Positions 34,988 to 42,565 of a stretch of 64,000 nt of DNA are shown one piece after another (positions within the stretch are counted from its first letter, which is position 1; each line of letters opens with the position of its first letter). Origin of the DNA: Bacteroidota bacterium. GTDB lineage: Bacteria; Bacteroidota; Ignavibacteria; UBA10030; UBA8401. Where the stretch lies: NCBI GenBank assembly GCA_030679145.1, contig JAUXTU010000055.1, forward strand, positions 27,333 to 91,332. Direction: 5' to 3'. Below the pieces are notes generated by a model that saw nothing but the letters and a program-made list of their open reading frames with translations, ran no database searches and was not told the DNA's origin. A program made the position numbers and the translations under genes.

Positions 34988-37279
34988 TTAATGATACAAT
35001 AATGTTGAGAATAATGATTCGATTTCTTGGTTTTCTTCTTTCTCTCTATTGCTATTATCATTTAAATCATCATTGTTTTCTTCTTCTGGCTCATCTTCAT
35101 TTTCTTTGATTGAATTAATTTTTTCATTTAACTCAGTAATAAGATCATTAGAATCTGATTTAAAAAATCTGCTTATCTTTTTTATTCTACTTAAATCCTC
35201 TTCAAAAGTATAAATATCGTCGTTTCTATTAGTGAGTTCTTCTTGATATGCATTGCTAAACTCTTCAAATCTATTCCTAATATCATCTTCATCTTCTTCT
35301 GTTATGATTTGGCTATGTCTTGTATAAAAATCCATTAGTTCGACAAAATCTTGTGTCGAATTTGAGCGTTCCAATAGAGTGGTTTTCAACTTTAGAATTA
35401 TATCATCTTTTTTTGAATTATTTAAGGATTTAATATTTTCAATTGATTGAGATATGGAAACTATTAATGTTTTTTCAATTTGATGACTTAGTATTAGTTT
35501 ATTCAAATTATCGATAATGTCTCCAATAATTAACATCTGTTCATCTTTTGTGAAATATTTCATTTCATTAAGAATAAAAGCAATTCGCTTATCCATGGGT
35601 ATCTTTTTCCATCGGTATAAATTTTTTTCCTCGTACCAAGTTAAAATTTCACAATCCATCGAACGGATTGACTTTTGAGCGTTGAGTAAAAATTCTTTTT
35701 TTATTTCTTTATCTTTTTTATGGGAATAATTTTTAAGTATTTCCCAAGCTTTTTCGATTTGGTTGAAAAAGACGATAGAGTTAAATATTTGTTTAATTAA
35801 TTTATCATTGTCCTTAAGTAGTTTTTCTAAAAAATCTCTAACTGATGGATTATGAAAAGAAACAATGATGTTTCTTCCAATCTTTTCCGTCTTTATAAAA
35901 TTGCCATCAAGTTCGTGCATCGAATTTGTAAATGTTTGTTCATCAAAAGAAGAAGTTGTATTCTTAATTGAATAAAAGGCATCGAATGCCAGTTCGAGAT
36001 CTTTAATTAACACTTCGCTTGGTAGGGTTGTCAAAACGACAAGAAGTTTTTTTGATGCAATACTAAGTTGATTATCATAAATATGCTTCCAAAGCCTACT
36101 TGGATCGTCTAAATTATTTAAAAAAGCCCTTACATAATTTTCTTTAGGCTTTGGGGTATAAAACTCGGCTCCCGTCATCCATTCTACTATTCTAGGATTA
36201 AAATTGGGATGTCCCACTATTTTCTTGTACGAGTGATCTTTTAAAAGTTGTTTTTTTATATGAAGTGGTAATAGGGAATGATAAATATGATTAAATAAAA
36301 TTTTTGCTCTTTGAAGCTTAGTATATTTTTCTAAATCAATTACACATTTATGAATATCAAAGTTAGAACGGCTGATTTTTTCGTATACATTTTTTGCTTG
36401 ACTTAAAATATACTCCCTTGTCGTTAATATAAATCGTTTATTTTTTTTCCTTTTAACATAATCAATAAAATTGAGCAGTTCTTCATCTTCATTTTTTGCG
36501 AGCTTGTGCTCTAAAGATGTTTGCCCTAAAAAATCATCGTAGTAAAATACTTGTTTCTTTGTCTCACTTATAATTTCTAACGCCTCGCTAATAGATTTTG
36601 ATATTTTTATTGCCTCGTATCCTTTACCGAGATATCTTACTATTAAAATATCTGCTAAGGTTGTTTTGCCTATTCCGGGTATACCGGCAATGATGCAATA
36701 ATGATTTTTCCGTAGGATTTTTTGAGCGTCACGATAACTTTCATTTTGAACGTAATAATTTAATTTTCTTTTAATTTTTTCAATTGTTATTTGAGTTTGA
36801 TTAAAGATCTTACTGTGCAATACAGTATTTAATACTTCTGCGCTGGTAAGCCATAGCTTAAAGTTTTGGCGTTCAACAGATGGAAATTTTTTCAACAAAT
36901 TGTTTAAATCTTGGTTTCCAAATATATCTTGTTCTTTGAGAATGAATGGGGTAAAAAGTTTAAGGATTCTATTTTTATTGTCTGGAGAAAGTCCTAAGGA
37001 GGTTGCCAGAATGTAGCGATTTGGTTTAGTTTTTAATTTATTTAGTTTAATAGTTTCTAACTTTAGATGGGAGATTAAAACACTAAAGCTTGAAGATGCA
37101 TAATGTTTGCATTGTATAATAATTGTCTGATTATTATTATGTGAGAACCTAAGATCAATTCCATTATCTCTTCCAGCTTTAAATGTTTCCAAAGTGACAT
37201 GTAGTTCTTTCTGTAACAAATCTCTTACTAGAATTTCGAAATCATAACTAGATAGACTCTTGAAATCGTATTGGGGCAT
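34988..37279 (-). CDS. Mrr-like nuclease fused to nSTAND NTPase; candidate antiphage protein
   Basis: The 763-residue protein has an N-terminal PD-(D/E)xK nuclease domain (about 5-125) with E15, D42 (GRDNGID) and Q56-x-K58 (QCKHY). A STAND-type NTPase domain follows (about 165-330) with Walker A (GIPGIGKTT, K205), Walker B YYDDFLG (D248/D249) and a TTREY sensor at 286-290. This fits nSTAND3-type proteins. The C-terminal ~400 residues are helical and unrecognised and would be the sensor. The tail is very acidic. It is clearly AT-rich. A TATAAT element lies only 12 bases from the ATG. Confidence 0.88.
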   Translation of the reverse strand: MPQYDFKSLSSYDFEILVRDLLQKELHVTLETFKAGRDNGIDLRFSHNNNQTIIIQCKHYASSSFSVLISHLKLETIKLNKLKTKPNRYILATSLGLSPDNKNRILKLFTPFILKEQDIFGNQDLNNLLKKFPSVERQNFKLWLTSAEVLNTVLHSKIFNQTQITIEKIKRKLNYYVQNESYRDAQKILRKNHYCIIAGIPGIGKTTLADILIVRYLGKGYEAIKISKSISEALEIISETKKQVFYYDDFLGQTSLEHKLAKNEDEELLNFIDYVKRKKNKRFILTTREYILSQAKNVYEKISRSNFDIHKCVIDLEKYTKLQRAKILFNHIYHSLLPLHIKKQLLKDHSYKKIVGHPNFNPRIVEWMTGAEFYTPKPKENYVRAFLNNLDDPSRLWKHIYDNQLSIASKKLLVVLTTLPSEVLIKDLELAFDAFYSIKNTTSSFDEQTFTNSMHELDGNFIKTEKIGRNIIVSFHNPSVRDFLEKLLKDNDKLIKQIFNSIVFFNQIEKAWEILKNYSHKKDKEIKKEFLLNAQKSIRSMDCEILTWYEEKNLYRWKKIPMDKRIAFILNEMKYFTKDEQMLIIGDIIDNLNKLILSHQIEKTLIVSISQSIENIKSLNNSKKDDIILKLKTTLLERSNSTQDFVELMDFYTRHSQIITEEDEDDIRNRFEEFSNAYQEELTNRNDDIYTFEEDLSRIKKISRFFKSDSNDLITELNEKINSIKENEDEPEEENNDDLNDNSNREKEENQEIESLFSTLLYH

Positions 37280-37291
37280 GATTATTTTTCA

Positions 37292-37297
37292 ATTATA
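37292..37297 (-). promoter_or_regulatory. Promoter -10 element for the REase-nSTAND gene
   Basis: TATAAT on the minus strand lies 12 bases before the ATG at 37279. The space between the hydratase stop and this gene is only about 40 bases, so any -35 box overlaps or abuts the hydratase stop. The transcript would have a very short or no leader. No ribosome site is seen, in line with leaderless initiation. Confidence 0.5.
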
Positions 37298-37319
37298 TAG
37301 ATAGTATATACTAAAATCA

Positions 37320-38093
37320 TTATTTATCCTTCCACACCGCTTTTCGTTTCTCCACAAACGCCTTCATTCCTTCTTTTTGATCTTCAGTGTCAAATAGATC
37401 TGCAAATTTCTTTCGCTCATATTCTAATCCTTCGTGTAACGAAAGATCATCTGCTTTATTGATCATTTCTTTTGCAGTTCGAATCGCCATCATTGGCTTA
37501 CTTGCAATTTTTTTTGCGAGTGATTTTGCTTCTTCAATTAAAAACTCACTCGGAACTACTTTGTTGATTAATCCCCATTTCAATGCATCTTCAGCGGAGA
37601 ACATATCACCTGTAAGGAGCAATTCCATTGCTCTATACTTACCAACTGCTCGCGTCAATCGCTGCGAGCCTCCCATTCCGGGAATAACGCCAAGATTAAT
37701 CTCCGGCTGACCGAACTTTGCAGTTTCACTTGCAATGATCATATCACACGCCATCACAAGTTCGCATCCGCCCCCCAGTGCAAATCCATTCACCGCCGCA
37801 ATGATCGGTTTTTTAATTGAACGAATTTTGTAAAACGATTCAAACTGATTGTCATTAAACATCTGTTTTCCATTTTTATCGGCCATTTCTTTTATATCTG
37901 CGCCGGCGGCAAATGCTTTTTCGTTTCCTGTAATAATAGAGCACTTAAATTCATCTTCGTGGTCTATTTCAAAGAGTGCATTATAGATGTCAGTTAGGAC
38001 TTGCGAATTAAGTGCATTGAGTGCTTGTGAGCGATTGATCTGAATAAGTGCGTAGCCATTTTCTTTGGTGAGTATAAGAGTTTCATAAGCCAT
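37320..38093 (-). CDS. Enoyl-CoA hydratase (crotonase)
   Basis: The 257-residue enzyme hydrates trans-2-enoyl-CoA. It has oxyanion-hole motifs AFAAGADIKEM and NGFALGGGCELVMACD, and both catalytic glutamates, E111 and E131 (FGQPEINLGVIPGMGGSQRL), spaced as in rat mitochondrial hydratase. GGAGG precedes the ATG. Its last 22 codons are the source of the two extra 3'-end copies downstream. If the insertion model is right, the final codons of the gene come from the incoming unit, yet the protein stays full length. Confidence 0.96.
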   Translation of the reverse strand: MAYETLILTKENGYALIQINRSQALNALNSQVLTDIYNALFEIDHEDEFKCSIITGNEKAFAAGADIKEMADKNGKQMFNDNQFESFYKIRSIKKPIIAAVNGFALGGGCELVMACDMIIASETAKFGQPEINLGVIPGMGGSQRLTRAVGKYRAMELLLTGDMFSAEDALKWGLINKVVPSEFLIEEAKSLAKKIASKPMMAIRTAKEMINKADDLSLHEGLEYERKKFADLFDTEDQKEGMKAFVEKRKAVWKDK

Positions 38094-38230
38094 ATTTCCT
38101 CCGTCGGTTGAACAGATTTAATTTTGTCGAAATATAGCTGAACACAACGGAAAATGAAAGAATTGATTTTGGACTTGATTCTCTCTTGAAATTCAATGAC
38201 ATTTGCACAGTCATTAACAAGGAGCTATCT

Positions 38231-38635
38231 ATGAAATCACTTTTCATGTCCATTCTATTATTGGTTTCGTTTGGGTATTCACAAGATGCTTTGGTGGAAG
38301 CAAAGCCCGAGATTGGGTGGGATTCGTTGAAGAGTCTTATCGTGTATCCCGAAATAGCGCGGCGTGCCGGAGTTGAAGATATTGCGAGAGTGAGTGTTGA
38401 AATTGATTCTCTTGGGAATGTCACCTCGATTGATTTTGGCGGTTATGGAATTTTCGGCAATTCAGTGAAATCCACACTTCGAAAAATAAAATGGATTCCG
38501 GAAATGTACAATGGTCAGAAGCGTGCTTCTCAAATTGTTTTTGATGTACAATTTCAATTACAAGAAAAAAAGAAATTTCCAACTCGAAGAATGCTGATGA
38601 TTGAATCAAGCAATCCGGTAGTTCGTAAGAATTAG
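38231..38635 (+). CDS. Secreted TonB C-terminal-domain protein
   Basis: The ATG at 38231 has AAGGAG upstream; the longer frame from 38186 is rejected. The 134-residue protein has a signal peptide (1-17) and a TonB C-terminal-like fold: YPEIARRAGVEDIARVSVEIDSLGNV, then a long helix-to-strand region ending FDVQFQL. It lacks the usual inner-membrane anchor and proline-rich linker of TonB, so it may be an accessory periplasmic protein. Confidence 0.8.
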   Translation: MKSLFMSILLLVSFGYSQDALVEAKPEIGWDSLKSLIVYPEIARRAGVEDIARVSVEIDSLGNVTSIDFGGYGIFGNSVKSTLRKIKWIPEMYNGQKRASQIVFDVQFQLQEKKKFPTRRMLMIESSNPVVRKN

Positions 38636-38684
38636 TTCATCATTTCTGGTTGTAGCTTCCTCAAGTGTTTACAAAGGAGGAATT

Positions 38685-39050
38685 ATGCTTCTTACCAATC
38701 AAATTAAAATTGCCCGCAACACCGGAAGAATTCTCAGCATCGCATTATTCATGTTGTGGGGTGCTTTTTTTATTGAACATCTTTCGTGGTTCTTCGTCGA
38801 AGTGAATAATAATCCACCAGTCAAAATTTGGTTTGCGCAAAGCGCGCATTTCCTTCTGCTAATTGGTTATCTGTTAACATTGAAGTGGGAAAAGATAGGG
38901 AGTGGAGTGGTTGCAGTAAGCGCAACGTTATTCTTCAGTTATGCAGCGGGAGTAAATGCCGCTCCATTTGTTATCGTAAGCGTTTTTCCGGTAATGCTGT
39001 ATGCATTTTGTTGGATGAAAGAAAAGAAAAATAATTTGATTGCATCATAA
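38685..39050 (+). CDS. Small membrane protein, unknown function
   Basis: A strong ribosome site (AAAGGAGG) precedes this 121-residue protein, which has four predicted helices (about 16-36, 48-63, 70-87 and 93-110). No known family is recognised. It lies 49 bases after the TonB-like gene and may be cotranscribed. Confidence 0.7.
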   Translation: MLLTNQIKIARNTGRILSIALFMLWGAFFIEHLSWFFVEVNNNPPVKIWFAQSAHFLLLIGYLLTLKWEKIGSGVVAVSATLFFSYAAGVNAAPFVIVSVFPVMLYAFCWMKEKKNNLIAS

Positions 39051-39058
39051 GCCATGAT

Positions 39059-39457
39059 TTAATCTCTAAACCATGAAGTGAAGGAAACACTCTGTTCTTT
39101 TGTAGTGACTGATTCTGTAGTTGCATCGATGAGCCAACGATCTTCTTTTTCTTTCCATCGAATTCTCAAGGCAAATTGTTTCGATCTCAATCCAATGATC
39201 CGTTGGCTTTTTTTCGCTACATCAACAACACTGTAACACTTCAATGGTTTGATGAATCCTCGAATATCTATAACTAACGTATCGTGATCCCACATTTCAA
39301 ATGTTCTGATTGAATATCCCAAACAGGGGAACGTTTCCATTGATGCAAGATGAAGCGTAACGATTGAATCTTTTCTCTCAATATAGAAGTTAAATTCCCG
39401 CAGTTGTCCAAGCGACAATATTGGCAAAAACAAAATGCAACCGAGTAATATTTTCAT
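39059..39457 (-). CDS. Secreted protein, unknown function
   Basis: The 132-residue protein has a signal peptide (about 1-17) and two cysteines (C45 and C74) that could form a disulfide. The body is strand-rich with no family motif. It is convergent with the small membrane protein upstream (8-base gap) and divergent from the sigma-factor gene. Confidence 0.6.
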   Translation of the reverse strand: MKILLGCILFLPILSLGQLREFNFYIERKDSIVTLHLASMETFPCLGYSIRTFEMWDHDTLVIDIRGFIKPLKCYSVVDVAKKSQRIIGLRSKQFALRIRWKEKEDRWLIDATTESVTTKEQSVSFTSWFRD

Positions 39458-39562
39458 CGTAAATCCATCATTATTTGAATAATATACGGTTCAATAAATA
39501 AGCAGTCAATTGTTCCACAACCTTTTGCCAGTATTAAAAGTCTAATACATAAACGCAGTCAT

Positions 39563-40126
39563 ATGGCTCATACGGATACCGAACTCATAGAGCAATCCAA
39601 AGCAGGAAATTTTTCTGCATTTGAGCAGCTAATCTTTCGATACGATAAAGATGTGCTCAATATTGCTTCACGTTATACCCGCAGTGCCGATGATGCAAAG
39701 GATATCTATCAGGAAACGTTCATCCGCGTTTTTAAGGGACTACCAAAGTTTCAGCAGCAGAGTGGATTTTCTACGTGGATATTTAGGATCGCAACCAATG
39801 TTTGTTTAACGCATCGGGAAAAGAAAAAACGAACTTCCCACGTTTCACTGGATGATGAGAATGATGACGAAACCACTGTTGCATATGCTATAAGTGACAG
39901 TAAAGCAGATTCACAAATGTACGGGAACGAAATCTCATCAAGGATTGAAGATGCTTTGCAAGATTTATCTCCAAAGCAAAAGTTGGTGTTCACTCTAAGA
40001 CATTATCAGGACTATAAATTAAAAGACATTGCTGTAATGATGAATTGTGCCGAAGGAACAGTGAAAAAATACCTGTTTGAAGCCACGCAGAAAATGAGGA
40101 TGCATTTAAAAGATTTATATGATTAA
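39563..40126 (+). CDS. ECF-type RNA polymerase sigma factor
   Basis: The 187-residue protein has region 2 (about 12-80, ADDAKDIYQETFIRVFKGLPKFQQQSGFSTWIFRIATNV) and region 4 (about 125-182, DLSPKQKLVFTLRHYQDYKLKDIAVMMNCAEGTVKKYLFEA). The cognate anti-sigma candidate follows after 177 bases that contain a hairpin element, rather than by the usual overlap. Confidence 0.93.
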   Translation: MAHTDTELIEQSKAGNFSAFEQLIFRYDKDVLNIASRYTRSADDAKDIYQETFIRVFKGLPKFQQQSGFSTWIFRIATNVCLTHREKKKRTSHVSLDDENDDETTVAYAISDSKADSQMYGNEISSRIEDALQDLSPKQKLVFTLRHYQDYKLKDIAVMMNCAEGTVKKYLFEATQKMRMHLKDLYD

Positions 40127-40157
40127 CATATAGAGACATCTGAAAAACTCACATCAA

Positions 40158-40268
40158 TGTCATTCTGGGGAGCGACTTGTCCGCCATCTTTTAGGCGGAA
40201 GCGACGAAGAATCTTGCTTTTCCATTCAAAAAATAAAAACGAGATTCTTCACTTCGTTAAGAATGACA
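40158..40268. repeat. Palindromic repeat element inside the sigma/anti-sigma operon
   Basis: Outer arms TGTCATTCT and AGAATGACA are inverted. Inner segments CGAAGAATCT and AGATTCTTC extend the pairing. The left arm is interrupted by a smaller hairpin (TCCGCC/GGCGGA). A related arm occurs near 29738. It resembles short non-coding repeat units (REP or MITE-like) found in many genomes and could affect expression of the downstream anti-sigma gene. Confidence 0.7.
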
Positions 40269-40303
40269 ATAGGCAGCCAATATTTTAGCTATAGAGTAAT
40301 ATT

Positions 40304-41260
40304 ATGAAAAAAGAAGAATACAAAGAATTGATGCAGCTTTCGATTTATGGTGAGCTGAGCAATGAAGATCAGGTAAAACTTGATGCATATCTCAAGAAGC
40401 ATCCTGATTTGAACAAAGAATATCAGAAATTGAAGAAACTGAGATCATTCATTTCGCAGAACACCTCTTCAAAAACATCGGATGATTTGTTGAATGATGC
40501 CCGCGGTCAGTTACGTGAAGCGTTACGCAAAGAGCGGAATAAAAAGTCATTTATAAATCAAATTATTGGTGTGGCCGCGGAATTCCTCCAACCCCAAATT
40601 GCATTAGGCGGTGTTACCATTCTTCTGTTTGGAATGATGATCGGATATTATTCATTCTCTTCAAAAACGGTGGAACAAAGTTTGATCTTTCAACCAGTTG
40701 TAAATTCAGCAGATGCTAAACCTCAAACATCAATTTCAAATGTTCGATTTATCGACTGTGATGCAAGTGACGGCGAAATAGAATTTGAATTTGATGCCGT
40801 TGCGCCTATGCACATCAAAGGAAAGATTGATGATCCCGAAATTCAAAAAGTCTTAACCCATGCATTGCTGAATGAATCGAATGCAGGTGTCCGTCTTTCA
40901 TCGGTCAGTGCCTTCCGAAATCAATCTGAAAATAAAAAGATCGTTGATCCTGCAATCAAAACTACTTTGATAAAATCTCTTACAACTGATGAGAATCCAG
41001 GTGTGCGAAGTGAAGCATTGAGAGTACTTCAGCGGTGTGATTTCGGCACTGATATTCGCGACGCATTGTTGCACGTAATTGCAAAGGATGAAAATTCAGG
41101 AATTCGTGTTGCGGCAATCAATGCGCTTGAAATTATAAAAATGGACGGGACAAAATTCGATGATGTAACGATCAATGCACTGAAACAACAAATTGGAAAA
41201 GAACAAAACAATTATATCCGCAATCGTGCGGTCAATTTAGTAAAGGAGATATATCAATGA
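40304..41260 (+). CDS. Anti-sigma factor with C-terminal HEAT-type repeats
   Basis: The 318-residue protein has an N-terminal helical anti-sigma-like part (LSIYGELSNEDQVKLDAYLKKHPDLNKEY) with no zinc motif. One membrane helix follows (about 98-116), then an intervening region and three to four HEAT-like repeats (about 185-318: DENPGVRSEALRVLQ, DENSGIRVAAINALE, EQNNYIRNRAVNLVK). The periplasmic HEAT module is an unusual addition for an anti-sigma factor and could sense a protein ligand. The stop overlaps the DUF4097 gene by four bases. Confidence 0.8.
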   Translation: MKKEEYKELMQLSIYGELSNEDQVKLDAYLKKHPDLNKEYQKLKKLRSFISQNTSSKTSDDLLNDARGQLREALRKERNKKSFINQIIGVAAEFLQPQIALGGVTILLFGMMIGYYSFSSKTVEQSLIFQPVVNSADAKPQTSISNVRFIDCDASDGEIEFEFDAVAPMHIKGKIDDPEIQKVLTHALLNESNAGVRLSSVSAFRNQSENKKIVDPAIKTTLIKSLTTDENPGVRSEALRVLQRCDFGTDIRDALLHVIAKDENSGIRVAAINALEIIKMDGTKFDDVTINALKQQIGKEQNNYIRNRAVNLVKEIYQ

Positions 41261-42483
41261 AAACGAAACGTATTCAACTGTTGGTGATGTGTGTGATACT
41301 TGCTTCTGCTTTGATGTTTGCTAGTGATCAGGGAACACCCAAGCCGCCAAAACCACCACGGCAATCAAGTTCACATGCTGGATTGGCAACCCCCACGCCT
41401 TCGTCGAGTATGCAATCTCGCAAAGAACAAACATTCACGGTTGGAAAAGGAAGTTCCCTTGAAGTTTCTGTCAGTGGCTGCGAGATTCTTATCAAATCAT
41501 CGGAAAAGAATGAGATCAATGTTGTTGTCGATGGAATTGATGAAGAAGATATGGAATATGTAAAGCTGACTCAATCGGGAGATGAAGTGAGAGTTTCTTA
41601 TCGCCCGAAATGGGGGGATCATAGCGACGGAAGATTCTTGATCACTGTTCCTTCGCAGACAAAACTCGATTTACGAACATCGGGTGGAGATATAGAACTG
41701 CAGGGAAATATTACTGGTGATGTTAAAGGTTCAACATCAGGTGGAAATATTACAATTGAAAAAGTCAAAGGTATGGTAAATATGTCCACATCTGGCGGTG
41801 ATGTTCGTACCGGTGACATTGACGGGAAAGCAGATCTTCGAACATCCGGCGGAAATATTACGCTAGCAAATGTCAATGGAGAAGCGTCAGTAAATACTTC
41901 AGGTGGTGATATTCGTATAGACAAAGTTGCAAAGAAACTCGATGCCAGAACTTCCGGCGGAGATATTGAAGTTGGTGATATTGGCGGCGATGCCTCACTT
42001 TCCACTGCGGGTGGTGATGTTCGAGTCGGCAAAGTTAGTGGCAGCGCATTTCTCAGAACAGCCGGAGGAGATCTCAATTTAAAAGGAGCTTCCGGAACTG
42101 TTGAAGCAAAAACCGCGGGCGGTGATATTGATCTGAAGAATATTACCGGATCAATTGAGGCGAGTACGGCAGGTGGAAATGTGAATGCTGAATTAATTCC
42201 CAGCGGAAAAGGAAATAGCAAATTGAAAACTGCCGGTGGTGATGTTCGACTTTCATTGCCGGAAAATGCAAAAGCGACAATTGAAGCGACAATTCGTTTA
42301 CGAGATAATTGGGGATCGTCATCGCGAAAATCCAAATACGAAATTCGTTCGGACTTCAAAGCAGAATCGTATGAAAAAGACGAAGATCGTGAAGAGATTC
42401 GCGCACGCTATGTCATCAATGGCGGCGGAGAAACTATCATTCTTGAAACAGTCAATGGTTATATCGACATCAAGAAAAAATAA
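41257..42483 (+). CDS. DUF4097 beta-strand repeat protein
   Basis: The 408-residue secreted protein has a signal peptide (1-22) and a right-handed beta-helix-like repeat of about 21 residues with TSGGDI / TAGGDV cores, ten or more units (about 125-330). It matches DUF4097/DUF4098 adhesin-like proteins. It is translationally coupled to the anti-sigma gene (ATGA), so it is probably an envelope protein of the same regulon. A terminator follows. Confidence 0.9.
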   Translation: MKTKRIQLLVMCVILASALMFASDQGTPKPPKPPRQSSSHAGLATPTPSSSMQSRKEQTFTVGKGSSLEVSVSGCEILIKSSEKNEINVVVDGIDEEDMEYVKLTQSGDEVRVSYRPKWGDHSDGRFLITVPSQTKLDLRTSGGDIELQGNITGDVKGSTSGGNITIEKVKGMVNMSTSGGDVRTGDIDGKADLRTSGGNITLANVNGEASVNTSGGDIRIDKVAKKLDARTSGGDIEVGDIGGDASLSTAGGDVRVGKVSGSAFLRTAGGDLNLKGASGTVEAKTAGGDIDLKNITGSIEASTAGGNVNAELIPSGKGNSKLKTAGGDVRLSLPENAKATIEATIRLRDNWGSSSRKSKYEIRSDFKAESYEKDEDREEIRARYVINGGGETIILETVNGYIDIKKK

Positions 42484-42512
42484 TTTTGAATAGTAATGAA
42501 ACAAACTCACTG

Positions 42513-42547
42513 AAGCGGCGTAGCCTTAATAACTATTGCCGCTTTTT
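42513..42547 (+). terminator. Intrinsic terminator after DUF4097 gene
   Basis: The stem AAGCGGC/GCCGCTT has an 18-base loop and is followed by TTTG. It separates the operon from the DUF5916 gene. Confidence 0.8.
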
Positions 42548-42565
42548 GAGTTATAGGGAGGAATA

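Larger units (their letters stand above)
34871..37387 (-). mobile_element. Putative single-gene insertion unit 1 (REase-nSTAND cargo)
   Basis: This segment of about 2.5 kb is bounded by the intact hydratase 3' end (37319-37387) and copy 2. It holds one AT-rich gene in the same direction. It looks as if an incoming unit supplied a new hydratase 3' end and displaced the old one. No integrase is present in it. Confidence 0.45.

Noticed and set aside
32878..37387. Three tandem hydratase genes, two of them decayed
   Set aside because: Not favoured: both extra copies start at the same nucleotide position, neither has any upstream hydratase sequence left, and an intact foreign gene fits tightly against each. 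It remains the main alternative to insertion.
41619..42359. 246-codon minus-strand frame
   Set aside because: Shadow of the DUF4097 repeats on the other strand; Pro/Ser-rich repeats with no ribosome site.
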